From the NCBI GenBank assembly GCA_900554315.1, contig USGP01000030.1:1-13291 (forward strand): 13,291 nt of DNA, in the 5' to 3' direction. A model generated the notes under the pieces. That model saw only the letters and a list, made by a program, of their open reading frames with translations, had not been told where the DNA came from and did no database searches. The translations under genes were made by a program, and so were the position numbers. This document shows, piece by piece, positions 6,901-13,291 of this stretch; position 1 is the stretch's first letter; every line of letters starts with the position of its first letter. This DNA is from an uncultured Mycoplasmatota bacterium (GTDB lineage: Bacteria; Bacillota_I; Bacilli_A; RF39; UBA660).

Positions 6901-7965
6901 AAAAACTGAAGAAATAAATATACTGGTCACATTTACATCATTGAGTTTGGAAAATATTCTTTCGTCAAATAGTAATTTTTTTCTATCTTCAAATGGAAGA
7001 TGAGATGTAATGATAATTCTAGCTAGGTCTGGTTCATTTATTTTTAAATATCTATTATCTGTAAATAGCAATGTTTCTAATTCTTCTAACGATAGATGAT
7101 TACCTTGAAAAAGATAATTTATATTTACTCTTTCATCTTGTATTGCTTTTTCATAATCTTCTAGTGTAGTACAGGAAGAAGCAATGATTTGAGTATAATC
7201 CCTAGTTGGTAATTGAGCTAATATAGTAGGATTATTTAATAATTGTTGACGTTCTGATATTGTCAATTCTCCTATATTTTTTATAGCAGTTGTTATTGTA
7301 TATCCTGACAAATATAAAGAAATTTCTTCTTGTTCTAATAGACGAAGTTTAAAATTTTTGGAAAGTGTTTTTGATTTAGTAATGGTTTCTATAACACATT
7401 CTATTGAATTATAAAACATAGAATTTTCTTCAGAAGATTTTACTCTATTTCTAGGATTTTTTGTTTCTTCTAAGACTACTTGTTCTAATAAATTTTCATC
7501 TGTTGCATTTTGAAAAATTATTTGCATAACTGGTACATTGTTATTCGCAAATACAGTTTCCATAAATTTTTTATTTTGTAACAATTGATTGGCATAGTCT
7601 GGATTTTGTTCTGATATTTCTTGAATCATACCTTGTAAAATTAATGAAATGTAATCATAACCATGAAAACCAATTTTATTTTCTTGTATAAAATTAGAAT
7701 TTATAAAAGATATTATTTCTTCCATGTCTTGTGTTTTCAAAGAACTGATTACTTCTTGTGTCATTTCATCAACCCATATTTCTTGTTTTTGGTCTAATGC
7801 ATCTAATTTTTTTTGATCTTCTTCTGTGCGAGTCATCTTTACCAATATTTTACTTATTTCTTCATCAACAGCTTTAAATTCTTCTGTTTCTTCAAAAGCC
7901 TCTGCTTTATTTTCTAAGTTAGAAATTAATTCTTTTACTATTCTAGCTGCATCTTTTTCTTGCAT
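3898..7965 (-). CDS. Giant multidomain protein: helical repeats, unknown core, C-terminal HD phosphohydrolase
   Basis: The 1355-residue protein shows at least three parts. Residues about 20-230 are charged and helical. Residues about 235-445 contain six or seven degenerate repeats of about 32 residues (for example LSLEELETLLFTDNR, LPFEDRKKLLFDER, FTEEERKILFQDQR, LTPEEKLAILTDKR), which suggests an alpha-solenoid. The segment 800-970 has the look of a conserved enzyme core: FKMLIHSTAAYGE, ANHGICCSLIANDNLGMA, GFDSWD, TRHTHNEQTLERVEL and PSYVIVYSD, then an IPIVYLDKEKI strand. I cannot name it; a remote ADP-ribosyltransferase-like fold is possible. The C-terminus (1150-1325) is an HD domain: H1161, H1199-D1200 (AKYHDCGR), H1212, H1244 and D1279/D1281 (LKDADALDRVR). 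HD enzymes usually hydrolyse nucleotides or cyclic nucleotides with metals. The ATG at 7965 uses AAGGGGG (7979-7973), embedded in the last codons of the upstream gene. No signal or membrane segment is seen. Confidence 0.82.
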   Translation of the reverse strand: MQEKDAARIVKELISNLENKAEAFEETEEFKAVDEEISKILVKMTRTEEDQKKLDALDQKQEIWVDEMTQEVISSLKTQDMEEIISFINSNFIQENKIGFHGYDYISLILQGMIQEISEQNPDYANQLLQNKKFMETVFANNNVPVMQIIFQNATDENLLEQVVLEETKNPRNRVKSSEENSMFYNSIECVIETITKSKTLSKNFKLRLLEQEEISLYLSGYTITTAIKNIGELTISERQQLLNNPTILAQLPTRDYTQIIASSCTTLEDYEKAIQDERVNINYLFQGNHLSLEELETLLFTDNRYLKINEPDLARIIITSHLPFEDRKKLLFDERIFSKLNDVNVTSIFISSVFTEEERKILFQDQRIATAIYNPATFHNNTNLIAENHSYDNALTPEEKLAILTDKRIIEGLSSVTIEKFLSDSQVSIDMATKVLFDKSLFYRLINEYHPEYNPEGSKKGPFKYDKYEYVKLLYQKNPNIAKTLCMDLLDDKILDLGFDLIEKISKYHYLGTSVSMAYNGFRNSESFMFEHILQTLNDTRNANKMMIESLIPKILTIAADNSYFYEDPKKRTKFSTICYEGKLDLSTLTKEDWKTLAYIGFRDQSNYYQKIRMTMVGPIKDEIDITLNILPDVVTNDDLKDYEQRRQALCDTYFIKALDSKDLKQAQNAYLNKYYSINIEEAKAIVSMYSGSIESLSKNEKYNLQTSYILGIIKALNTTSLQGLQEIYQNKKAINFDDYIYMDQSIRQMFSEEMSESVYKITDKIVDEHGNLVENKPKMMSFRIEENGITTTKQVPVYEPGFDFKMLIHSTAAYGEMELLNNNYFDSWNKSLRTANHGICCSLIANDNLGMAAVKDVLLGFDSWDKKAISQSSPYDLHTYNDGYNLQEGHNMMFLTPQDIIDTTRHTHNEQTLERVELRPERKTKECPNIQPSYVIVYSDMEEEIKAKAVKCSEDMNIPIVYLDKEKIVSHEQEKLDNKIALWKETSDMDGKFALLEQILVSHENNRSGLRMTNPEWVEEYFPTSKLDAIIEQSISEIQSNYFVTGDIETYYKSSKRLMDILDQEQRKFHIAYEATSRSNDIDLPIEEYENKLMQVVDNQLGHDNSPKLERIVKALEDNPTDENERKTILTAASSNLLEATKNLPELYQEDSKNHNMGHIERVMVLSQAIGASTLKTEEAAIDQEAMDMLLQCAKYHDCGRENDVADSSHGKRSAQKMEPYLEQQGYSKDQIHMMQVAVEYHEYEDDEKTFDKICKDYHISEDQKERTKQIATCLKDADALDRVRFHNESATLDRSQLRTTAAQDLISTATKLVDCYTNYDKTEFKKKCQETHHQKSSIKQNVETDTVTLKRQ

Positions 7966-7969
7966 ATTT

Positions 7970-8914
7970 TTACCCCCTTATTCCTATGGAACATAATATC
8001 AATGTTATTAGTAAAATACCTATTACGATTATAATTAATAAAATAGATATGACACTGGAATAACCAGGTGAAATTTTTTGATTCAATAATACTGTTTTTA
8101 ATTTTTTCAAGTCTTCTACTAATTCTTGTTTTTGATAACGAATTGGTACTTGCTTTAATACTTTTTGTTGCTCTTCTTTTATGATGTTTTCTTTTAAATG
8201 ATATTTTTTTTCAAAACAAATCTCTTCATAAGATATTATTTTTCTTGAAATAAATATAGGAACTCTAGATAAAATAATTTCCATTTTATTATTTAAAATT
8301 AGATTTCTTGATTCTGTATTATTTAGTTGTCCTAATGTTATCATAAATATTTCTTTGTAACCTAATGTATTAGGTAAATAGAAAATATTATATTTTTTAC
8401 TAATTCTTCTGGCTTCTGTTTCTATTATGATAGGATTCCAAAATGTTCCTTTCTTTTCTATATCCATACCAAGAATATTTTGATAAGTCATCGTCTTATT
8501 ATCTACTATATCTATTAATTTTGAAAGATAAGCATATAAAAATTTACTTTTTATAAAATCTTCTATTGGTATTTGCTTAAAATATATAAGAGAAGATTGG
8601 TCTTCTTCTGTAAAATTATTATAAAAATCATTTTCATATTTATTTATAACATTTACATTCATTTTAGGTTTTGTTATAAAGGTACGATATTGTTGGATGA
8701 TGGAAGATAAAGATATTTTAAATTTATTAATGTATTTGTCATAAGTTATAAAATTTTCTTCTTTACAAGAAATAATGTCTTTATCAAAGTCTATCTCTAA
8801 AAGATTGGAATTATTTAATAGTTGGAACTCTTCTTTTATGATAGGTGCTATCTTATTATAAAATTGATAGATTTCATTTATTACTTGTTCTTCTGTTATA
8901 TCTTTTATTCTCAT
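7970..8914 (-). CDS. Tail-anchored membrane protein of unknown function
   Basis: The 314-residue protein matches no family I know. The first 285 residues are hydrophilic, Lys/Glu/Ile/Asn-rich and probably helical, with a possible coiled segment around 235-280. The C-terminus carries one strong hydrophobic helix (about 288-310, SVISILLIIIVIGILLITLI) followed by only a few residues ending GIRG. It is therefore probably anchored by its tail with the bulk in the cytoplasm. I prefer the ATG at 8914-8912, because AGGTGA (8925-8920) lies 5 bases upstream; a GTG three codons earlier (8923) overlaps that Shine-Dalgarno sequence. Its stop (7972-7970) is 4 bases before the ATG of the giant HD protein, whose ribosome binding site overlaps its last codons. 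The two should be made together and may form a membrane-tethered complex; that partnership is inferred. Confidence 0.72.
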   Translation of the reverse strand: MRIKDITEEQVINEIYQFYNKIAPIIKEEFQLLNNSNLLEIDFDKDIISCKEENFITYDKYINKFKISLSSIIQQYRTFITKPKMNVNVINKYENDFYNNFTEEDQSSLIYFKQIPIEDFIKSKFLYAYLSKLIDIVDNKTMTYQNILGMDIEKKGTFWNPIIIETEARRISKKYNIFYLPNTLGYKEIFMITLGQLNNTESRNLILNNKMEIILSRVPIFISRKIISYEEICFEKKYHLKENIIKEEQQKVLKQVPIRYQKQELVEDLKKLKTVLLNQKISPGYSSVISILLIIIVIGILLITLILCSIGIRG

Positions 8915-8931
8915 CCTACTCACCTATTATC

Positions 8932-8940
8932 ATTATAGCA
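8932..8940 (-). promoter_or_regulatory. Extended -10 promoter of the tail-anchored/HD-protein operon
   Basis: TGCTATAAT is read on the minus strand at 8940-8932, directly after the metK terminator. The -35 position (8960-8955, CTGTTT) is weak, so the TGn extension probably carries recognition. The expected start near 8925 leaves a 5' leader of about 11 bases. The element TTTTGCTATAATGATAA (8943-8927) is identical to that before the zincin gene (3875-3859). Confidence 0.75.
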
Positions 8941-8949
8941 AAAATTCAT

Positions 8950-8975
8950 AAAAAAAACAGTTTGAAAACTGTTTT
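8950..8975 (-). terminator. Terminator of metK
   Basis: On the minus strand AAAACAGTT (8975-8967) pairs with AACTGTTTT (8962-8954) across a four-base loop, and the 3' arm runs into eight T residues (8957-8950). The metK stop codon TAA (8976-8974) overlaps the base of the stem, so the gene ends right at its terminator. Confidence 0.85.
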
Positions 8976-9996
8976 AATCTATAAAGTGACCAAATTTTGC
9001 TTTTTCTTCATAACAAGTATGAAGTAAATTTAAGTCTTCTATTATTCTTTGTGGGGTGCATTCTTCATAAACAGAGGCATCTACTTCTATATTTCCTTCA
9101 TCACTATCTATATAAATAGCAAGAGGATGTACAACACCAATGGCATAACTTAGTTGAACTGTGCACCATCTTAAGTTGTATTTTTTTAAATAGTGTTTGG
9201 CTAGTTCTCTTGCTTTGTAGGCGCCACTTCTATCCACTTTAGATGGATCTTTTCCACTAAACGCTCCTCCACCTACTTTAGCAAATGATTGATAACTGTC
9301 TACTACTATTTTTCTTCCTGTTAGTCCTGCATCTCCAGTAAAACCACCAATTAAGAATTTTCCTGTTGGATTGATTAAAAACTCTTCTATCTCAATTTCA
9401 TATTCTTCACATATTTCACGACATTTTTTCTTGATTTTTTTATCCATTTCTTCACGATGTTGTTCATCATTTTGATACGAAATAGTAAAATATTTGATTT
9501 TTTGTAGTTTCATATCTTCATCGTAATATCCAGTAATTTGAGCTTTTCCATCTGGATAAAGATAAGGACATGTTTTTCTTTCTTCATCATACCATCTACT
9601 TAATCTTTGGAGAATGACCATAGCGGTAGGAAGTAATTCTTCTGTATCATCACAGGCAAATCCAAACATCATACCTTGGTCTCCTGCTCCTCCTACTTTT
9701 TCATTGGTACCTAAAGCAATATCCCTACTTTGTGCGCCTAGATTATTTACAATTTCATATTCATCAGAATAACCAATATCTCTTAATACCCTTTTTACTA
9801 CACTTTCTATATCTACTTTGGCAGTTGAAGTTACTTCACCTGTTATAAAGATTTTACCTTTTCCTCCCATTACTTCGATTGCACATCTAGAATGTTTATC
9901 TTCTTTTAAATAAGCATCTAATAAGGCATCACTAATTTGATCACAGACTTTGTCTGGATGTCCACGAAAGACAATTTCATTTGAATATAATTTCAT
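8974..9996 (-). CDS. metK: S-adenosylmethionine synthetase, compact form
   Basis: The enzyme makes S-adenosylmethionine from methionine and ATP in the cytoplasm. Family signatures are clear: GHPDKVCDQISDALLDA (12-28), GGAGDQGMMFG (102-112), PDGKAQITGYYDE (148-160), INPTGKFLIGG (208-218), GDAGLTGRKIVVDSY (221-235) and GGGAFSGKDPSKVDRSGAY (242-260). H13, D15, K16, D106 and the phosphate-binding loop are retained, so it should be active. At 340 residues it is about 45-60 shorter than typical bacterial MetK (384 in E. coli). By eye the losses are about 11 residues before the GAGDQG loop, others in the middle, and about 25 at the C-terminus, which ends GHFID without the usual FPWE-type tail. The reading frame is intact, so this looks like a compact variant rather than a broken gene. 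The ATG follows AAGGAGG (10008-10002) at 5-base spacing. A SAM-I riboswitch in the leader controls it. Confidence 0.95.
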   Translation of the reverse strand: MKLYSNEIVFRGHPDKVCDQISDALLDAYLKEDKHSRCAIEVMGGKGKIFITGEVTSTAKVDIESVVKRVLRDIGYSDEYEIVNNLGAQSRDIALGTNEKVGGAGDQGMMFGFACDDTEELLPTAMVILQRLSRWYDEERKTCPYLYPDGKAQITGYYDEDMKLQKIKYFTISYQNDEQHREEMDKKIKKKCREICEEYEIEIEEFLINPTGKFLIGGFTGDAGLTGRKIVVDSYQSFAKVGGGAFSGKDPSKVDRSGAYKARELAKHYLKKYNLRWCTVQLSYAIGVVHPLAIYIDSDEGNIEVDASVYEECTPQRIIEDLNLLHTCYEEKAKFGHFID

Positions 9997-10023
9997 TTTT
10001 TCCTCCTTCTATGAAACCAAAGG

Positions 10024-10055
10024 AAATAAAAAAACAAGTTCTAGGAACTTGTTTT
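10024..10055 (-). terminator. Riboswitch-controlled terminator (expression platform of metK)
   Basis: AAAACAAGTTC (10055-10045) and GAACTTGTTTT (10041-10031) form an 11 bp hairpin with a three-base loop on the minus strand, followed by TTTATTT. Its 5' arm can instead pair as AAGUUCCU (10050-10043) with AGGAGCUU (10063-10056), an 8 bp antiterminator closed by a five-base loop. That antiterminator borrows three bases of the aptamer's P1 3' strand, so SAM-bound P1 should favour termination. Confidence 0.9.
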
Positions 10056-10060
10056 AAGCT

Positions 10061-10143
10061 CCTTATCATACAGGCTTTAGCACCTAACTTAATAGGTTGC
10101 TGTAGGATCACAAGGCCAGTCCTTCCCCTACTCTTTATAAGGT
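10061..10143 (-). promoter_or_regulatory. SAM-I (S-box) riboswitch aptamer
   Basis: The minus strand contains the S-box landmarks in order: P1 5' strand CCTTAT (10143-10138) followed by AAAGAG, the core GGACTGGCC (10122-10114), GCAACC (10100-10095), GGTGCTAA (10084-10077) followed by GCC, and the P1 3' strand ATAAGG (10066-10061). With the terminator and antiterminator downstream, it should switch metK transcription off when S-adenosylmethionine is plentiful, as is established for this class in Bacillota. Confidence 0.95.
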
Positions 10144-10154
10144 TTCATATTAAT

Positions 10155-10163
10155 AGTATAGCA
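10155..10163 (-). promoter_or_regulatory. Extended -10 promoter of the metK riboswitch unit
   Basis: TGCTATACT is read on the minus strand at 10163-10155, a good -10 box with the TGn extension. No convincing -35 box is present (CACACA at 10183-10178 with 17-base spacing). The predicted start lies a few bases before P1 of the riboswitch. In the remaining stretch up to the helicase stop (10164-10282) I see no gene and no convincing terminator. Confidence 0.65.
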
Positions 10164-10282
10164 TATGTTTTTTATTTTGTGTGGGTAAATTTTATTTCTA
10201 CAGTTACATTCTCTTATTAATAAATCAAAAAATAACTTTCTATAGCTTTAGGTCCAGATTGTAATTCATTATTTTAATCGAT

Positions 10283-13200
10283 TCACACATATTTATCAAC
10301 TTCATTAAGAATTTGAATATTTCCTTCTGAGTCAGTAGTAATTCTACCCAAATAATAATTTTCAATAAAATTCCATCTGTCTGTATCTGTTTTTAAACAA
10401 GTAAAAAAATATTTTAGAATGGCCACATCATTTTTATGCCTTTCTCTGGCCTGATATATGATTGCGTTATTGTATCTTACTGTTCCTTTAACAAATTGTC
10501 TTATTTTGTCAGGATTATTTATACGAATAAATATTTCTGGCTTATTTCCACCAGAGATTTCAAAAGAAACTAATCCAAATAATAATGCCAGATTAATTGC
10601 ATCATATCTACTATCACGTTTAAAGGATTTTATTTTTGCTGCATCATATGCAGTATATTCTTCACTTTGAATGTATTTTAGCTTTTTCAATATATGAGAT
10701 GTATTTATGATTTTTTCTGCAATTCCTCTAAAACTACCTTTGGTTATTAGATATTTAATTTCGCCTTTAATTGTTCTTTGATCATAAAAGTTTTGTGAAT
10801 ATTCGTCTTTATATTCTGCTAACATTTCAATATAAGAATTTGCTATTATATTTGATTTAAACTCATCTTGATAAAATTCATTTAATTTGTTAGCAAAATC
10901 ATCTTTACTAAAATATTGCCCTGAAATTTGAAAGTTATTTAAGACTTTTGAAATAATATCCACTTCCTCTAATAATATCTCTTTTAAGGCACTTAAATTT
11001 TCTCCATTTAACATTTTTATTGTTATTTTATTTCTTAAATGAATATATGATTGAAACTCTCCAAAAACCATTTCATTATTATTTAAATGATATTTAAATT
11101 CTCCAAATGTTATTGAATTATTTTCTTCTTCCCATAATTCTTTTAAATTTACAACAAATACATCACCAAAATCAGAAACTTTTAAATTTTGATCTTTATA
11201 ATATGACTCTTTTTCTCTACCTTTACTAATTTTCTTTAGATATTTTCCATACTTCGAATTTAGAATGTTATTTTCTTGATCTTTATCAATATCTACATAG
11301 CACTCTGTAAAAAGGTTTCTTGCTCGTGTAACGATTGGTCTGCATCCTCTATATCTACTTGTTAAATCCTTTTCAATTGTTAATAATGCTGATTTTATTT
11401 TATTTTCAAGTTGATCTTCGCTGCAATTTGGAAAGACTGGTTTAAACATATCTGGGGTTACCATTAAATTATATTTTTTCTTTGCATCATATATATTTAT
11501 TATAATACTTAATATTTTTTGAACTTGATAATTATGTAACGCAGACATACCATATAGTGTTTTCATATAATTTAAATCTCTATCATAATAATCAGCACTT
11601 GCAATTCCATACTCTATACTTTTACTTCTAGCAACTCTACCAATCTCTTGAACATAATCATTTAAATTTCCGCTTGCAGCATAATGATAAACACAGCTAA
11701 TATCTTTTATATCTATTCCCATTCCAAATGCTTTTGTAGCAAACATAATACTTTTTTTATTATCGCGAAAATTCAGCATATTTCTTAATTTATCATTTGA
11801 TGTTAAACTTTCTCCACCTATATAAATTGAAAAATTGTCTTTTAAATCATTTAATAATTTAAAGCCTTTTTGTTCATTTGCATTGTAAGCAGCATTAGCA
11901 GTACTTGCAAAAGGAAAATATACAATAGCCTTTTGATTGTTTTTTATAAATTGTTCAAGCCTATATTTTAAAGTCCTATTTTTTTGTTCCTCGTAATCAT
12001 CTCTATTTTTTGTTGGAAACATACTATAGTCTTCAATATCGAATTTTATATTATCTCTTATAACCTTTCCATAATATGTAATGGTATCTCGTAGATTTAA
12101 ACTAATTTTTATGTCACTTACATCATCATACTTGCCTCCATTTACCGCCGTTGCAGTAAATGTACATATTGGAAAACAATATATTTTTTTCTTTTCATCT
12201 TTTAATCCTTTAGAATTCCTAATTTTTCTTAATTTATCTAAATATGCTCCTAAATACCAATAATCTGGTCTGAATCCTTTTCCCCACGTTGATACAATAT
12301 GTGCTTCATCGATAATAATTAATCCTATTTTTCTATCACCGATTAATTGCTCAATTGAATATGATAGTAATGTTTCTGGGGCTAAATATAACAGATTGAT
12401 TTTCTGTTCAGAAACTTTTTTTACAATATTTTTCTTTTCTATTGGATTAATAGAAGAATTTAACCTTTCGGCGGCAAAATATCCTCGCTCATGTAAATTT
12501 CTAACTTGGTCATTCATCAATTCAATTAAAGGGGTTACTATTATCGTTAGAAGCGAACTTTTTTCCGCTAAATATATTGCAGGAATTTGAAACATTAGAG
12601 ATTTTCCAGCACCTGTTGGAGCAGTAACAAATATATCCCTATATCCCGTTATTCTTTTACCATTGCTTTCAATTATTTCTTTTTCACATTTTTGAGCTGC
12701 AAGTGCTTGTTCAACCATGTCAGTCATTATTTGTGTTTGATTGATTTTAATTAATTTATTATTTAAATTGGGATTCTCATAAAATTCTAAATCCCTAAAC
12801 GATTTAAAATCAGGGACTTTTAATGTATCCGTAACAATTTGTTGAAAGCTCTTTATTAAGTTCTCTTTTATTCCATATTTTTCGTATGAAGTTAAAATAT
12901 AATCTTTATTTGTATTAATAAATGCACAAAAGCACTCAAATATCTCTTTTATTCTAGGAGTATTTCCCATTATTTTTACTCCTATGTATCTGTAATTATT
13001 ATTTTTAATTTCTTCTATCTTTTCAATATATTCTTGTTCATCTTCATTTATTTCATAAATAAAATCACTAACTTTTTCTTCATCTTTTTTCGGTATTTCT
13101 ATACTATACTTTTTCTCTTTTTCTATTGTTGGCATATCATATTCGATGTTATTATAACTAATATAAAATTTATCATTTATTAAATATACTTTATTATAAA

Positions 13201-13291
13201 ACTTTATTACATTTTTTATTTCAGGATCAGGCTCTTTATTATCGCTATCGGTATATTCCAAAAATCTTTCTAAAATCTCTTGGTTAGTAAA
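10283..13291 (-). CDS. RecQ-like superfamily 2 DNA helicase with long novel C-terminus (partial at N-terminus)
   Basis: The visible 1002 residues carry all superfamily 2 helicase motifs in a RecQ-like form. Counting from the first visible codon, these are Walker A APTGAGKS (224-231), DEAH (328-331) leading into STWGKGFRPDYWYLG like the RecQ aromatic-rich loop, TFTATA (377-382), ATKAFGMGID (518-527) and QEIGRVARS (548-556). The classical RecQ zinc-binding cysteines and an HRDC domain are not apparent. About 440 residues follow the motor domains and match nothing I can name; they end in WNFIENYYLGR and a short tail. About 210 residues precede the motor. The frame stays open to the window edge with no stop, so the true start lies outside; the TTG at 13261 has no convincing ribosome binding site and is rejected. 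It probably unwinds or translocates on DNA. Large RecQ-like helicases of this kind often occur in defence or mobile islands, but no partner gene is visible. Confidence 0.85.
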   Translation of the reverse strand, partial: FTNQEILERFLEYTDSDNKEPDPEIKNVIKFYNKVYLINDKFYISYNNIEYDMPTIEKEKKYSIEIPKKDEEKVSDFIYEINEDEQEYIEKIEEIKNNNYRYIGVKIMGNTPRIKEIFECFCAFINTNKDYILTSYEKYGIKENLIKSFQQIVTDTLKVPDFKSFRDLEFYENPNLNNKLIKINQTQIMTDMVEQALAAQKCEKEIIESNGKRITGYRDIFVTAPTGAGKSLMFQIPAIYLAEKSSLLTIIVTPLIELMNDQVRNLHERGYFAAERLNSSINPIEKKNIVKKVSEQKINLLYLAPETLLSYSIEQLIGDRKIGLIIIDEAHIVSTWGKGFRPDYWYLGAYLDKLRKIRNSKGLKDEKKKIYCFPICTFTATAVNGGKYDDVSDIKISLNLRDTITYYGKVIRDNIKFDIEDYSMFPTKNRDDYEEQKNRTLKYRLEQFIKNNQKAIVYFPFASTANAAYNANEQKGFKLLNDLKDNFSIYIGGESLTSNDKLRNMLNFRDNKKSIMFATKAFGMGIDIKDISCVYHYAASGNLNDYVQEIGRVARSKSIEYGIASADYYDRDLNYMKTLYGMSALHNYQVQKILSIIINIYDAKKKYNLMVTPDMFKPVFPNCSEDQLENKIKSALLTIEKDLTSRYRGCRPIVTRARNLFTECYVDIDKDQENNILNSKYGKYLKKISKGREKESYYKDQNLKVSDFGDVFVVNLKELWEEENNSITFGEFKYHLNNNEMVFGEFQSYIHLRNKITIKMLNGENLSALKEILLEEVDIISKVLNNFQISGQYFSKDDFANKLNEFYQDEFKSNIIANSYIEMLAEYKDEYSQNFYDQRTIKGEIKYLITKGSFRGIAEKIINTSHILKKLKYIQSEEYTAYDAAKIKSFKRDSRYDAINLALLFGLVSFEISGGNKPEIFIRINNPDKIRQFVKGTVRYNNAIIYQARERHKNDVAILKYFFTCLKTDTDRWNFIENYYLGRITTDSEGNIQILNEVDKYV

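Noticed and set aside
10164..10282. Terminator or attachment site between the helicase and metK
   Set aside because: Apart from a six-base palindrome (CTATAG) I found no hairpin with a U tract, no tRNA fragment and no direct repeat that would support a terminator or integration site.
13259..13261. TTG start for the helicase
   Set aside because: The same frame stays open for ten more codons to the window edge and there is no clear Shine-Dalgarno sequence, so the gene most likely begins outside the window.
10283..13291. Housekeeping RecQ
   Set aside because: The motor resembles RecQ, but the zinc-binding cysteines and HRDC domain are not seen and the extra C-terminal region of about 440 residues does not fit RecQ.
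1..13291. Mycoplasma-type genetic code (TGA as tryptophan), suggested by the very low GC content
   Set aside because: TGA terminates the phosphodiesterase (979-977) and the helicase (10285-10283), and tryptophan codons in the genes are TGG.

Overview
The window reads as chromosomal DNA of a low-GC Gram-positive bacterium (Bacillota). Evidence is the strongly AT-rich sequence, purine-rich AAGGAGG-type ribosome binding sites, extended -10 promoters (TGCTATAAT), short hairpin-plus-U terminators, and an S-box (SAM-I) riboswitch in front of metK. TGA is used as a stop in at least two genes (977-979 and 10283-10285), so the mycoplasma code does not apply. An uncultured gut-type Bacilli/Erysipelotrichia-like lineage would fit, but this is a guess. 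Every gene I can support lies on the minus strand, so transcription runs from high to low coordinates. No tRNA, rRNA, transposase, integrase or CRISPR array is visible.

Layout in order of transcription. (1) 13291-10283: a RecQ-like superfamily 2 helicase, cut by the window edge at its N-terminus, with a long C-terminal region I do not recognise. (2) 10163-8950: a complete SAM-I riboswitch unit (promoter, aptamer, mutually exclusive antiterminator and terminator) driving an unusually short S-adenosylmethionine synthetase, closed by a terminator. (3) 8940-3884: an operon of a tail-anchored membrane protein and a 1355-residue multidomain protein (helical repeats, an unknown conserved core, a C-terminal HD phosphohydrolase domain), closed by a terminator. 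(4) 3872-977: an operon of a 580-residue HExxH zincin-like protein and a cytoplasmic alkaline-phosphatase-fold phosphodiesterase. Operons 3 and 4 start from promoters identical over 17 bases. (5) 999-1: a consensus promoter, a 28-codon leader ORF with an excellent ribosome binding site, an intrinsic terminator, then the start of an ABC-type exporter that runs off the window.

The most attractive regulatory find is region 5. The leader RNA carries repeated arms that can form three mutually exclusive structures, and translation of the small ORF would decide between termination and read-through into the exporter. This is the logic of ribosome-mediated attenuation known for bmrBCD in Bacillus subtilis, where a leader peptide controls a multidrug ABC exporter. 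The most attractive candidate for an undescribed protein system is regions 3 and 4: a membrane-anchored protein, a giant HD protein with an enigmatic central domain, a metalloprotease-like protein and a phosphodiesterase, adjacent and apparently co-regulated. Its function cannot be deduced from the sequence alone.
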